Origin: Pseudomonas hunanensis
GTDB lineage: Bacteria > Pseudomonadota > Gammaproteobacteria > Pseudomonadales > Pseudomonadaceae
Length of the DNA: 64,000 nt
Assembly: GCF_013393325.1 (NCBI RefSeq)
Contig: NZ_QJRC01000084.1
Coordinates: forward strand, 1-64,000
Reading direction: 5' to 3'
Position 1 is the stretch's first letter, and every line of letters begins with the position of its first letter. A program made the translations under genes and the position numbers. The notes below the pieces were generated by a model, which saw only the letters and a list, made by a program, of their open reading frames with translations, was not told where the DNA came from and searched no databases. Shown in pieces: positions 54,619 to 63,621 of the stretch.

Positions 54619-55935
54619 ATGCTCTTCCGTCTTCTCCCCCGTTGGGAAACCCGCCAGCTGATCGCGGCCTCCAGCTTCATCCTGCTTGTGGCCTGCGCGG
54701 AAAAACCCACCGCCGCCGACGCACTGCCGCTGGCCCCTGCCCAACCCGCTCCAGTGGTGACTGTGCCCGGCACAACGCCTGACGTCAGCACTGAAATCCA
54801 GCCTCTGCAAACCTTCGCCCAGTGGCAGGCAGGCTTCCGCCAGCAAGCCCTGCAAGCCGGCATCTCGCCGAGCACCTTCGACCGAGCCTTCCTCGGCGTC
54901 ACCCCCGATATGGACGTGATCAAGGCCGACCGCAGCCAGCCGGAGTTCACCCGCCCGGTATGGGAATACCTCGAAGGCGCCCTATCGCCCCTGCGCGTGC
55001 GCAACGGCAAGAAGCTGCTGGAGCAGAACGCCGAACTGCTGACCCGCCTCGAACAACGCTATGGCGTCGACCGCCAGGTGCTGGTCGCGGTGTGGGGCAT
55101 GGAAAGCAACTTTGGCCAGTTCCAGGGCAACAAGTCGGTGATCCGCTCGCTGGCCACCCTGGCCTATGAGGGCCGCCGCCCGCAGTTCGCCCAGGACCAG
55201 CTCATCGCCGCGCTACAGATCATTCAGCATGGCGACATCCAGCCCGAGGCCATGCGCGGTTCGTGGGCCGGCGCCATGGGCCAGACCCAGTTCATCCCGA
55301 CCACCTACAACACCCATGCCGTGGACTTCGACGGTGATGGCCGCCGCGACATCTGGAACAGCACACCGGACGCCCTGGCCTCGACCGCGCATTACCTGCA
55401 AAGCTCGGGCTGGAAGCGTGGTCAGCCGTGGGGCTTCGAGGTACAGGTGCCGGCTGGTTTCGACTTCTGGCAGGCCGATGGCGCGCTGCGCAAACCGGTG
55501 AGCGAATGGCTGGCGATGGGCGTGAAACTGCCAGCAGGCACCCAGCTGCCGGCCGGTAGCAACCAGCTGTCTGCCGCCCTGCTGCTGCCGGCTGGCGCGC
55601 GCGGGCCGGCGTTCCTGGTACTGGACAACTTCCGCGCCATTCTCAAGTACAACAACTCGTCGTCCTACGCGCTGGCAGTGAGCCTGTTGGGTGACCGCTT
55701 TAGCGGCTGGGGCTTCATTGCCGGCGCTTGGCCGAAGGAAGACTTGCCGCTCAGCCGCAGCGAGCGCATGGAGTTGCAGAACCTGCTGAACAGCCGTGGG
55801 CATGATGCGGGCAATGCCGATGGCATTATCGGCGCCAACACCCGCAAGGCAATCCGTAATGCCCAGCAGGGGCTGGGGTGGCCGGCGGATGGATACCCGA
55901 CCCACAAGCTGCTCGAGAGCTTGCGCCAGCAGTGA
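54619..55935 (+). CDS. Lipoprotein lytic murein transglycosylase (MltB-like) with peptidoglycan-binding domain
   Basis: A 438-residue outer-membrane lipoprotein cleaving the glycan strand to 1,6-anhydro ends. A lipobox LVAC-A (about 23-27) is followed by a SLT_2/MltB-type domain with the catalytic Glu in AVWGMESNFGQFQGN, GSWAGAMGQTQFIPTTY and VDFDGDGRRDIWNSTPDALA. The C-terminal peptidoglycan_binding_1 domain (about 370-438) has DGIIGANTRKAIRNAQQ. It is a paralogue of the MltB at 61451, which lacks the binding domain. Monocistronic; its stop codon starts a 10-bp inverted repeat shared with ldcA. Confidence 0.93.
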   Translation: MLFRLLPRWETRQLIAASSFILLVACAEKPTAADALPLAPAQPAPVVTVPGTTPDVSTEIQPLQTFAQWQAGFRQQALQAGISPSTFDRAFLGVTPDMDVIKADRSQPEFTRPVWEYLEGALSPLRVRNGKKLLEQNAELLTRLEQRYGVDRQVLVAVWGMESNFGQFQGNKSVIRSLATLAYEGRRPQFAQDQLIAALQIIQHGDIQPEAMRGSWAGAMGQTQFIPTTYNTHAVDFDGDGRRDIWNSTPDALASTAHYLQSSGWKRGQPWGFEVQVPAGFDFWQADGALRKPVSEWLAMGVKLPAGTQLPAGSNQLSAALLLPAGARGPAFLVLDNFRAILKYNNSSSYALAVSLLGDRFSGWGFIAGAWPKEDLPLSRSERMELQNLLNSRGHDAGNADGIIGANTRKAIRNAQQGLGWPADGYPTHKLLESLRQQ

Positions 55936-56028
55936 GATTGCCCGGGCCGCTCCCACAGGAGGATCGCATCGCTCTGGTGGGAGCGACCTTGTGTCGCGAT
56001 GGGCTGCAACGCAGCCCCGGCAATCTCA
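55933..56028. repeat. Inverted repeat joining two convergent stop codons around a REP unit
   Basis: TGAGATTGCC (55933-55942) and GGCAATCTCA (56019-56028) are perfect complements. The first three bases of the left arm are the stop codon of the transglycosylase gene and the last three of the right arm are the stop codon of ldcA on the other strand. A REP-type unit (about 55976-56018) lies between. Either strand's transcript could fold the whole 96 bases into one stem with internal branches. Confidence 0.8.
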
Positions 56029-56964
56029 AGCCTTGTACAAGTCCTGCTCCAGCACCAAGCTCTGCCGATCACTGTCCAGCCTGACCCGAGCCCCCAGCGG
56101 CAAACATACATTCGGGTCGCAATGCCCACTGCGCCACCCTGCCAGCACCGGCACACCCAGCGGCGCGAAAGTGTCCTCCAGCAACGGCGCCAACGCCGCC
56201 GTGGTAATCCCGGCAAAGTCCCCCACCAGCACACCTTTCACCCCTTCCAGCTTGCCTGCCAGACGCAACTGGGTCAGCAACCGGTCCACCCGGTACAACG
56301 GCTCGTTGACGTCCTCGATGAACAGGATGCACCCCTGGGTATCCAGTTCGGCAAGGGTCCCCATGGTCGCACCCAACATAGACAGGTTGCCGCCCAGCAG
56401 CGGCCCGCTGGCCGCTCCCGGCAACACACTGCTCAAGGCATAGTCCGCCGGGTGCGCGATCTGCTCGCCTGCCCGCACATGCCCGCCCAATTGCGCCAGC
56501 AACGACGACTCGGTCGGTGGCAACTTCGCCCCCAACAGGTCGGCATTGAGCATCCCCCCATGGAAGGTAACCAGCCCGGCATGCCGGTAGATCGCCGTGT
56601 GCAACGCAGTGATGTCGCTGTAACCGATCAACGGCTTAGGGTTGCGCCGAACCAGCTCGAAGTCGAGCTGGTCGAGCAAGCGCATGCTGCCGTAGCCCCC
56701 ACGCATGCACAGGATGGCGTCGATGGACGGGTCGGCAAAGGCATCGTGCAGGTCCTGCAGGCGCTGTTGGTCCGGCCCGGCCAGGTAACCCTGGGCTTGC
56801 AGGGCCCCCGGGTAGATACGACAACGGTAGCCACGGTCAGCGAACCACTGGCTGACCTTGTGCGTATCCAGACGCGCCGCACCCGCCGGGGCGACAATGG
56901 CAAAGCAGGCGTTGGCCGGCAGTGCGGCTGGCAGGCTGGGTTGAAAGGTTTCGGCGCAATTCAT
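56026..56964 (-). CDS. ldcA: Muramoyltetrapeptide LD-carboxypeptidase
   Basis: Removes the terminal D-Ala from murein tetrapeptides during cell-wall recycling in the cytoplasm. It is 312 residues, peptidase S66. The Ser nucleophile is in LIGYSDITALH, Glu in FIEDVNEPLYRVDRLL, and His in GWRSGHCDPN. ATG 56964 has AAGGAG 6 bases upstream; the longer frame from 56997 reads only unrelated sequence. Convergent with the transglycosylase gene. Confidence 0.94.
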   Translation of the reverse strand: MNCAETFQPSLPAALPANACFAIVAPAGAARLDTHKVSQWFADRGYRCRIYPGALQAQGYLAGPDQQRLQDLHDAFADPSIDAILCMRGGYGSMRLLDQLDFELVRRNPKPLIGYSDITALHTAIYRHAGLVTFHGGMLNADLLGAKLPPTESSLLAQLGGHVRAGEQIAHPADYALSSVLPGAASGPLLGGNLSMLGATMGTLAELDTQGCILFIEDVNEPLYRVDRLLTQLRLAGKLEGVKGVLVGDFAGITTAALAPLLEDTFAPLGVPVLAGWRSGHCDPNVCLPLGARVRLDSDRQSLVLEQDLYKA

Positions 56965-56995
56965 CGCGGCTCCTTGCAGCGCGTGTGGCACAAAC

Positions 56996-57031
56996 AAAAA
57001 TGCCGATGCCGCCTTACGGCGTGCATCGGCA
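56996..57031 (-). terminator. Rho-independent terminator of lipA
   Basis: A 9-bp stem (57023-57031 with 57001-57009) with an inner 4-bp stem is followed on the minus strand by TTTTT (56996-57000) and GTTTG. It ends the ybeD-lipB-lipA unit about 20 bases past the lipA stop codon. Confidence 0.9.
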
Positions 57032-57051
57032 TAGGTCGCTCTGCGCTAGGC

Positions 57052-58068
57052 TCAGAGCTTGATCTTGGCTTCGTGAGCCTGTTGGTCGGCGTGGTACGAA
57101 GAGCGCACCAGCGGGCCGGAGGCAACGTTCTTGAAGCCCATCTTGTAACCTTCTTCGGCGAACCAGGCGAAGGTGTCCGGGTGCACGAAACGTTGTACCG
57201 GCAGGTGGCTGCGCGATGGCTGCAGGTACTGGCCGAGGGTGAGCATGTCGATTTCATGCTCACGCATGCGGTGCATCACCTCGATCACTTCTTCGTCGGT
57301 CTCGCCCAGGCCGAGCATCAAGCCCGACTTGGTCGGTACGTGCGGCACCATCTGCTTGAACTTCTGCAGCAGGTCCAGCGACCAGTCGTAGTCCGAGCCT
57401 GGGCGTGCGGCCTTGTACAGGCGCGGTACGGTTTCGAGGTTGTGGTTGAACACATCTGGCGGCTCTTGCGCGGTGATCTCCAACGCAACGTCCATGCGGC
57501 CACGGTAGTCCGGCACCAGGGTTTCCAGTTGCACACCCGGCGACAATGCGCGGATTTCGCGGATGCAGTCGGCAAAGTGCTGGGCACCGCCGTCACGCAG
57601 GTCGTCGCGGTCCACCGAGGTGATCACCACATACTTCAGGCGCAGGTCGGCAATCGCGACAGCCAGGTTTTTCGGCTCGTCCAGGTCCAGCGGTTTCGGC
57701 CGGCCGTGGCCAACGTCGCAGAACGGGCAACGACGGGTGCAGATGTCACCCATGATCATGAAGGTAGCGGTACCACCGGAGAAGCACTCGCCTAGGTTCG
57801 GGCAGGAGGCCTCTTCGCACACGCTGTGCAGCTTGTGCTTGCGCAGCAGTTGCTTGATGCGGTCTACCTCGGGCGACACCGGGATCCGCACGCGGATCCA
57901 GTCGGGCTTCTTCGGCAACTCGTCGGTAGGGATGATTTTTACCGGGATGCGCGCCACCTTGTCGGCGCCACGCAGCTTGACCCCAGCTTCCACCTTCTTT
58001 GGCGCTGGGCGCGGGGTGGCATCCTGGGTAGGTATCAGGTTCGGCACGGCTTCTTGCACAGTTGTCAT
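57052..58068 (-). CDS. lipA: Lipoyl synthase
   Basis: A radical-SAM enzyme that inserts two sulfurs into octanoylated E2 and GcvH proteins. It is 338 residues. The auxiliary cluster ligands are in [12 protein letters not shown]; the SAM cluster is [15 protein letters not shown]. The C-terminal Ser ligand is in [11 protein letters not shown]. It starts 2 bases after the lipB stop codon and acts on LipB's product. Its own terminator follows. Confidence 0.97.
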   Translation of the reverse strand: MTTVQEAVPNLIPTQDATPRPAPKKVEAGVKLRGADKVARIPVKIIPTDELPKKPDWIRVRIPVSPEVDRIKQLLRKHKLHSVCEEASCPNLGECFSGGTATFMIMGDICTRRCPFCDVGHGRPKPLDLDEPKNLAVAIADLRLKYVVITSVDRDDLRDGGAQHFADCIREIRALSPGVQLETLVPDYRGRMDVALEITAQEPPDVFNHNLETVPRLYKAARPGSDYDWSLDLLQKFKQMVPHVPTKSGLMLGLGETDEEVIEVMHRMREHEIDMLTLGQYLQPSRSHLPVQRFVHPDTFAWFAEEGYKMGFKNVASGPLVRSSYHADQQAHEAKIKL

Positions 58069-58070
58069 AT

Positions 58071-58718
58071 TCAGTCGATTCCGCCCGTGAGGGTCGTCTG
58101 CTCAGCGTAGTCGAGGTGCTTGACCAGCTGTCCGCGCAGCCTTGTCCTGACCTCGTCGAGTTCGATCGGGCCTGCCAGATCGCGCAGCTGGGTCATGGCC
58201 AGCCCCGCATAGCCGCAGGGGTTGATTCGGCGGAATGGCGCAAGGTCCATGTCCACGTTCAGGGCAAGGCCGTGGAACGAACGGCCGTTGCGGATTCGCA
58301 GGCCGAGGGAGGCGATTTTCGCTCCATCGACATAGACGCCCGGAGCATCGGGCTTGGCCGATGCCTGCACGTCGTAACTGGCGAGCAGGCCGATCAAGGC
58401 CTGTTCGATACGGCTGACCAGCTCACGCACGCCAAAGCCCAGCCGGCGCACGTCCAGCAGCAGGTAGGCCACCTGCTGACCGGGGCCATGATAGGTCACC
58501 TGGCCACCGCGGTCAGTCTGCACCACCGGGATGTCGCCCGGCACCAGCAGGTGCTCGGCCTTGCCAGCCTGGCCCTGGGTGAAGACCGCGGGGTGCTCGA
58601 CCAGCCAGATTTCATCCTGGCTGTCCGGGCTGCGCTGCTCGGTAAAACGGCGCATGGCCTCCAGCACCGGTTCATAGGGCTGCAGGCCAAGCTCGCGAAA
58701 ACCGAGGCAAGCGGACAT
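58071..58718 (-). CDS. lipB: Octanoyl-ACP:protein octanoyltransferase
   Basis: Transfers octanoate from ACP to lipoyl domains. It is 215 residues. The active site is the Lys in [11 protein letters not shown] and the Cys in [27 protein letters not shown] is the family signature. ATG 58718 overlaps the ybeD stop as TGATG, indicating translational coupling. The longer frame extending to 58952 lies wholly over ybeD in another frame and is not real. Confidence 0.96.
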   Translation of the reverse strand: MSACLGFRELGLQPYEPVLEAMRRFTEQRSPDSQDEIWLVEHPAVFTQGQAGKAEHLLVPGDIPVVQTDRGGQVTYHGPGQQVAYLLLDVRRLGFGVRELVSRIEQALIGLLASYDVQASAKPDAPGVYVDGAKIASLGLRIRNGRSFHGLALNVDMDLAPFRRINPCGYAGLAMTQLRDLAGPIELDEVRTRLRGQLVKHLDYAEQTTLTGGID

Positions 58719-58993
58719 CAGAGCACCATTTTCACGATGCCGGTAGCGCGCAGGGCGCTGTTGATATCGTGCAGCTGGTTCTCGCTTTCGGCAACGATGT
58801 GCAATTGCACGGTGGTGTACTTGCCTTCCTTGCTCTGGCGTTCGGCCAGGGTGGAAAGGTCGACTTTGGCGTGCTTGCTGAGAATCTCGATGACCGTGTC
58901 CTTGAAACCGACAACGGTATCGCCGATTACCTTGATCGGGTAATCGTCGCAAGGGAATTCGATCTTATGCGACTTGACGTCTGGTTCGCTCAT
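58718..58993 (-). CDS. ybeD: DUF493 family protein YbeD
   Basis: A 91-residue ACT-like small protein. It shows the family pattern [16 protein letters not shown] and [16 protein letters not shown]. Usually encoded between dacA and lipB, as here; a link to lipoate synthesis is suspected from context but not proven. The stop overlaps the lipB start by one base. Confidence 0.92.
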   Translation of the reverse strand: MSEPDVKSHKIEFPCDDYPIKVIGDTVVGFKDTVIEILSKHAKVDLSTLAERQSKEGKYTTVQLHIVAESENQLHDINSALRATGIVKMVL

Positions 58994-59019
58994 GGCGGAA
59001 ACGGCCTCGTAAGCCGTGG

Positions 59020-59052
59020 CAACAACAACGCCCCCGCGAGATACGCGGGGGC
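59020..59052 (-). terminator. Terminator after dacA
   Basis: A perfect 9-bp stem GCCCCCGCG/CGCGGGGGC (59030-59038 with 59044-59052) is followed on the minus strand by a T-rich stretch (GTTGTTGTTG). It separates dacA from ybeD-lipB-lipA, perhaps only partially. Confidence 0.7.
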
Positions 59053-59066
59053 ATGCAGGTCACGTA

Positions 59067-60227
59067 TCAGTTGAACAACCCGTAGAAGAATAGACGGATG
59101 CTATCCCACATACGGCGGAAGAAACCACCTTCCTCGACGCCATCGAGGGCGATCAGGTCGGCGCTGTGAACCACTTTCTCGTCCAGTTTGACTTCCACTT
59201 TGCCGATCACGTCACCTTTGGCGATCGGTGCGGTGAGCTGCGGGTTCATGGTCATCGAAGCCTGCAGGCGCTTCAATTGGCCTTTAGGCATAGTCATGGT
59301 GAGGTCGTCAGCCAGGCCAGCCTTGATCTGGCCGGTGGCGCCCTTCCAGACCGGAGCCTGGGTCAGCTCGGTGCCCTTCTGGTAGAAGGTCTGGGTTTCG
59401 AAGAAGCGGAAGCCATAGGTCAGCAGCTTTTGGGTCTCGGCAGCACGCGACTGCTCGCTGTTGGTGCCGAACACCACGGCGATCAGGCGCTGGCCGTCAC
59501 GAACGGCCGAAGCCACCATGCAGTAGCCGGCTTCGTCGGTGTGGCCGGTTTTCAGGCCATCGACGGTCTTGTCACGCCACAGCAGCAGGTTGCGGTTGGG
59601 CTGCTTGATGTTGTTCCAGAAGAACTCTTTCTGCGAGTAGATCGCGTAGTGAGCCGGGTCGACGGTGATGATCGCGCGGGCCAGGGTCGCCATGTCGTGC
59701 GCCGACGAGTAGTGCTCCGGGTTCGGCAGGCCAGTCGGGTTCATGAAGTGGCTGTTGGTCATGCCCAGGTCGGCAGCCGTCTTGTTCATCATGTCGGCAA
59801 ACGCATCTTCGCTGCCGGCGATGTGCTCGGACAAGGCGACCGAGGCGTCGTTACCGGACTGAATGATGATGCCGTGCAGCAGGTCGCTGACAGTCACCTG
59901 GCTGCCAACCTTGATGAACATGCGCGAACCGCCGGTACGCCAGGCGTTTTCGCTGACGGTAACCGGGTCGTTCTCACCGATTTGGCCACGGCGGATGTCC
60001 AGGGTGGCGATGTAGGCGGTCATCAGCTTGGTCAGGCTGGCTGGCGGCAGGCGCTCGTCACCGTTGTTCTCGACCAGCACGTTGCCGCTGGACGCGTCCA
60101 TGAGTACGTAGGACTTGGCTGCCAGTTGTGGTGGCGCCGGCGTCATCTGCTCTGCCGCGAAGGCGGCAGGCGTGATCATCAGCAGTACAGGCAGGCAAAG
60201 TCGTTTGGCAAGGTTGGTGATGTTCAT
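59067..60227 (-). CDS. dacA: D-alanyl-D-alanine carboxypeptidase (PBP5/6 type)
   Basis: Trims the terminal D-Ala of peptidoglycan pentapeptides in the periplasm. It is 386 residues. A signal peptide (about 1-24, ending AAFA) is followed by the serine-penicillin-binding motifs PPASLTKLMT (S-x-x-K), SGNDASVAL (S-x-N) and DGLKTGHTDEAGYC (K-T-G). A PBP5 C-terminal beta domain and the amphipathic anchor DSIRLFFYGLFN complete it. ATG 60227 has GAGAGACGG just upstream. Confidence 0.96.
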   Translation of the reverse strand: MNITNLAKRLCLPVLLMITPAAFAAEQMTPAPPQLAAKSYVLMDASSGNVLVENNGDERLPPASLTKLMTAYIATLDIRRGQIGENDPVTVSENAWRTGGSRMFIKVGSQVTVSDLLHGIIIQSGNDASVALSEHIAGSEDAFADMMNKTAADLGMTNSHFMNPTGLPNPEHYSSAHDMATLARAIITVDPAHYAIYSQKEFFWNNIKQPNRNLLLWRDKTVDGLKTGHTDEAGYCMVASAVRDGQRLIAVVFGTNSEQSRAAETQKLLTYGFRFFETQTFYQKGTELTQAPVWKGATGQIKAGLADDLTMTMPKGQLKRLQASMTMNPQLTAPIAKGDVIGKVEVKLDEKVVHSADLIALDGVEEGGFFRRMWDSIRLFFYGLFN

Positions 60228-60424
60228 CCGTCTCTCGAAAATCGCTAATGGTCTGAGATGTTCCCTGGGCAAGATCATGTGCCCAGCGCCAGTCAGTCTA
60301 GTTTTATGGCCAGTGGCCTGGCCCGCGAACGTGCGGCTTTATGTCGCTGCGGGCAAAAGCCGTCATTGTACATGGGCGCGCCCGGCAATTCATGACAAAA
60401 CCGACAGTTTGGAGTTGCCCTGCG

Positions 60425-60449
60425 GGACCGGGCAAGCCCGCTTCCACAG
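60425..60449. repeat. REP-like palindrome at the end of rlpA
   Basis: CGGGC-AA-GCCCG followed by CTTCCACAG is the REP form found elsewhere, abutting the rlpA stop codon at 60450. The 222-base rlpA-dacA gap also holds the dacA promoter region; nothing else was recognised in it. Confidence 0.65.
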
Positions 60450-61451
60450 TCAGTCAGCTGTGACCAGCTTGGCCTGCCCCAAGTTCGCCAGGCGGATGCT
60501 GTCTTGTGCTTGCTGGATCTCACCTTGGCTGCCAATCGGCCCCAGGCGCACGCGGTGCAGGGTCTGCTGGTTTCGCACGATCGAGCTGATGAACACCGGC
60601 GCGCTGACCATGGTGCTGAGCTTGGAGCGCAGCAACTCGGCAGCGTCCGGGTTGGCGAAAGCGCCTACCTGCAGGAAGCTGCCGCCGTTGCCGCCGGGTA
60701 CATTGTTGCCACCTACCTGAACCGGCACCACCGGCGCCGCATGCTGCTGTGGCGGCGGGGTCCATTGCTCGACGCGCCCGGTGCTGGCCGGGATCGCTTG
60801 GGTCTGCGCCACTTGTGGCTCTTTCAGCACCATCGGCGGCGTCTGGCCACGCTGGGCCCACCACTGCTGCGGGTCGATACCCTCGACGCGCACGTGCGCG
60901 GTGCCGATCTCCGCATAGCCGAGCTTTTTCGCCGCGGCATAGGACAGGTCGATGATGCGGTCGGAATAGAACGGGCCACGGTCGTTCACCCGCAGGATCA
61001 CGCTACGGCCGTTGGCCAGGTTGGTCACCCGCACATAGGCCGGCAGCGGCAGGGTCTTGTGCGCCGCGCTCATGCCATACAGGTCGTACAGCTCGCCGTT
61101 AGCGGTGTTTTGCCCGTGGAACTTGGTGCCATACCACGACGCCGTGCCCTCGGCGCGGTAGTTGCGCGAGTCCTGCATCGGGTAGTACGTCTTGCCCAGC
61201 ACCGTGTACGGGTTGGCCTTGTAGTTGCCGGTATGCACGGTCGGCGTGGCATCGGGGATCTTGTTCACATCCACGTCCCACCACGGTGCGCCGTCCTTGT
61301 GCGCCCGGTTGATGTCCAGGCCCGGCTGGCTGCGCACGACATTGCCACTGCTTTGCTGGGCCGGGCGGTTGGAAGAGCAACTGGCCAGCGCCACGCCGAC
61401 GGCGAGGCAGGTGAACAGCTTGAAAGCGTTGCCAGAGATGATTGCACGCAT
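60450..61451 (-). CDS. rlpA: Septal-ring lytic transglycosylase RlpA
   Basis: A 333-residue outer-membrane lipoprotein that cleaves denuded glycan strands at the septum. A lipobox LASC-S (about 21-25) is followed by a double-psi beta-barrel (about 95-190) with GTASWYGTKFHGQNTANGE (Glu) and VILRVNDRGPFYSDRIIDLS (Asp). A Pro/Gln-rich linker follows, then a C-terminal SPOR domain (about 258-333) that targets naked glycans. The start overlaps the mltB stop by one base (TAATG). Confidence 0.95.
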   Translation of the reverse strand: MRAIISGNAFKLFTCLAVGVALASCSSNRPAQQSSGNVVRSQPGLDINRAHKDGAPWWDVDVNKIPDATPTVHTGNYKANPYTVLGKTYYPMQDSRNYRAEGTASWYGTKFHGQNTANGELYDLYGMSAAHKTLPLPAYVRVTNLANGRSVILRVNDRGPFYSDRIIDLSYAAAKKLGYAEIGTAHVRVEGIDPQQWWAQRGQTPPMVLKEPQVAQTQAIPASTGRVEQWTPPPQQHAAPVVPVQVGGNNVPGGNGGSFLQVGAFANPDAAELLRSKLSTMVSAPVFISSIVRNQQTLHRVRLGPIGSQGEIQQAQDSIRLANLGQAKLVTAD

Positions 61452-62461
61452 TACTTGACGCCCCGTACTTGAACCAGCTGTTCCGCGAGCTGATGCACCG
61501 CCATGGCATACATCACGCTGCGGTTGTAGCGAGTGATCGCATAGAAGTTCTTCAGGCCCATCCAGTACTCGGGGCCGTTGTCGCCCTCGAGACGGAAGGC
61601 GGTAACCGGCAGATCATCGCGCAGCGAATCATGAACCGACCAGCCAAGCCCGCGCAACTCCCCTACCGTTTTCACCGGCTCGATGCCGGTAGTCAGGCCT
61701 TCGTCTGCGCGCTCACCTTCGATCCAGGCACGGCTGACCACACCCTCACCAGCCACCCAGCCGTGGCGCTTGAAGTAGCTGGCCACGCTGCCGATGGCAT
61801 CGTCCGGGTTGTTCCAGATATTGATATGACCGTCGCCGTCGAAGTCCACCGCGTAGTTGCGAAAACTGCTTGGCATGAACTGCGGCAAGCCCATGGCGCC
61901 GGCGTACGAGCCCTTGAGCGTCAAGGGGTCGAGCTGTTCCTCACGCGCCAGCAGCAGGAACTCGCGCAGCTCCTTGCGGAAGAATTCGGCCCGTGGCGGG
62001 TAGTCGAAGCCCAAGGTCGACAGGGCGTCGATCACGCGGTAGTTGCCGGTATTGCGGCCGAAGAAGGTTTCCACGCCGATGATCGCGACAATGTACTGCG
62101 CCGGTACGCCGTATTCCTGCTCGGCACGCGCCAATACCGCTTCGTGCTGGCGCCAGAAGTCCACACCGCGGGCAATGCGCGCATCGGTGAGGAACATCGG
62201 CCGGTAGTCCTTCCACGGTTTTACCCGTTCGGCCGGGCGCGAAATGGCGTCGAGGATCGACTGCTTGCGCTGTACCTCACGGAACACGCCCATCAGTTGC
62301 TCAGGGGCAAAACCATAGTCGCGGCTCATTTCGCCAACGAACTCGGTTACCTGCGGCGAGCCCTCGTAATCACCGGCATGGGCCAGCTGTACAGCGCCGA
62401 ACAGGCCCACCGCACCGATCCACGGCGCACAACGGGCAGCCCAGTTACGCACTGCTTGCAT
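61451..62461 (-). CDS. mltB: Lytic murein transglycosylase B
   Basis: A 336-residue transglycosylase. A signal sequence (about 1-30, ending QLAHA) carries no lipobox Cys, so the protein is soluble periplasmic rather than a lipoprotein. The catalytic Glu is in IIGVETFFGRNTGNY; GSYAGAMGLPQFMPSSF and VDFDGDGHINIWNNPDDAIG are the family marks. ATG 62461 follows AAGGTG; a GTG four codons upstream is possible. It lies 17 bases after rodA and overlaps rlpA. Confidence 0.94.
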   Translation of the reverse strand: MQAVRNWAARCAPWIGAVGLFGAVQLAHAGDYEGSPQVTEFVGEMSRDYGFAPEQLMGVFREVQRKQSILDAISRPAERVKPWKDYRPMFLTDARIARGVDFWRQHEAVLARAEQEYGVPAQYIVAIIGVETFFGRNTGNYRVIDALSTLGFDYPPRAEFFRKELREFLLLAREEQLDPLTLKGSYAGAMGLPQFMPSSFRNYAVDFDGDGHINIWNNPDDAIGSVASYFKRHGWVAGEGVVSRAWIEGERADEGLTTGIEPVKTVGELRGLGWSVHDSLRDDLPVTAFRLEGDNGPEYWMGLKNFYAITRYNRSVMYAMAVHQLAEQLVQVRGVK

Positions 62462-62478
62462 GAAATTGTTCACCTTAT

Positions 62479-63621
62479 TCAAACCTGCGCGATCCATTTG
62501 CGGTGTGTATGGATCGACATCAGAACGCCAAACGCTGAAAGCAGCGTCACCAACGATGTTCCGCCATAACTGATGAAAGGCAGCGGCACGCCCACCACGG
62601 GCAGAAGGCCGCTGACCATTCCGATATTGACGAACACGTATACAAAAAAGGTCATGGTCAGGCTGCCCGCAAGCAGCTTGCCAAACAGGGTCTGTGCCTG
62701 GGCGGTGATCATCAGGCCACGGCCGATCAGCAGCAGGTAGACGATCAACAGCAGGCAGATACCGACCAGGCCGAATTCCTCACCAAGCACGGCGATGATG
62801 AAGTCGGTGTGGCTTTCCGGCAGGAAGTCCAGGTGCGACTGAGTGCCGAGCAGCCAGCCCTTGCCGAACACGCCGCCCGAGCCGATCGCCGCCTTGGACT
62901 GGATGATGTTCCAACCGGTGCCCAACGGGTCGCTTTCCGGGTCGAGGAAGGTCAGCACCCGCTGCTTCTGGTAGTCGTGCATGACGAAGAACCACATCGC
63001 CACCGCCACCGGCACCGTCGCGGCCAGCACGCTGAGGATCCAGCGCCAGCGCAGGCCACCCATGAACAGCACGAAGGCGCCGGAGGCGAGAATCAGCAAG
63101 GCTGTGCCCAGGTCGGGCTGACGCACGATCAGGATGAACGGCACGCCAATCAGCACCAGGCTGATTGCCACGTGCTTCAAATGCGGCGGCAAGGTGCGTT
63201 TGGACAGGTACCAGGCGATGGTCGCCGGCATGATGATCTTCATGAACTCCGAGGGCTGGAAGCGAATCACCCCGGGGATGTTGATCCAGCGCGTGGCGCC
63301 CATGGCGTTGTGGCCCATCACGTCCACCACTACCAGCAACAGCACCCCGGCCAGGTAGGCCAGCGGCACCCAGCGGGCCATGAAGCGCGGCTCCAGCTGG
63401 GCGATGACGAACATCGACACCAGGCCGATGCCGAACGAGGTGGCCTGCTTGAGCAGCAGGTCCCAGTTCTTGCCACTGGCCGAATAAAGGACGAACAGGC
63501 TGCCAGCCGCAAGGGTCAGCAGAATGATCAGCAGGGGGCCGTCGACATGGATGCGCTGCAGAAAGCTGGCGCGCCGACGCATCACATCCTCGCTGGAGAG
63601 CATGCGATCGAAATTGTTCAT
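62479..63621 (-). CDS. rodA: Rod-shape-determining glycosyltransferase RodA (MrdB)
   Basis: A SEDS-family peptidoglycan polymerase that pairs with PBP2 in the elongasome. It is 380 residues with 10 helices. SEDS marks are PLGTGWNIIQSKAAIGSGG and GWLLGTQSHLDFLPESHTDF (catalytic Asp region), and the C-terminal MSGLLPVVGVPLPFISYGG-like stretch. ATG 63621 overlaps the mrdA stop by one base (TGATG). Confidence 0.96.
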   Translation of the reverse strand: MNNFDRMLSSEDVMRRRASFLQRIHVDGPLLIILLTLAAGSLFVLYSASGKNWDLLLKQATSFGIGLVSMFVIAQLEPRFMARWVPLAYLAGVLLLVVVDVMGHNAMGATRWINIPGVIRFQPSEFMKIIMPATIAWYLSKRTLPPHLKHVAISLVLIGVPFILIVRQPDLGTALLILASGAFVLFMGGLRWRWILSVLAATVPVAVAMWFFVMHDYQKQRVLTFLDPESDPLGTGWNIIQSKAAIGSGGVFGKGWLLGTQSHLDFLPESHTDFIIAVLGEEFGLVGICLLLIVYLLLIGRGLMITAQAQTLFGKLLAGSLTMTFFVYVFVNIGMVSGLLPVVGVPLPFISYGGTSLVTLLSAFGVLMSIHTHRKWIAQV

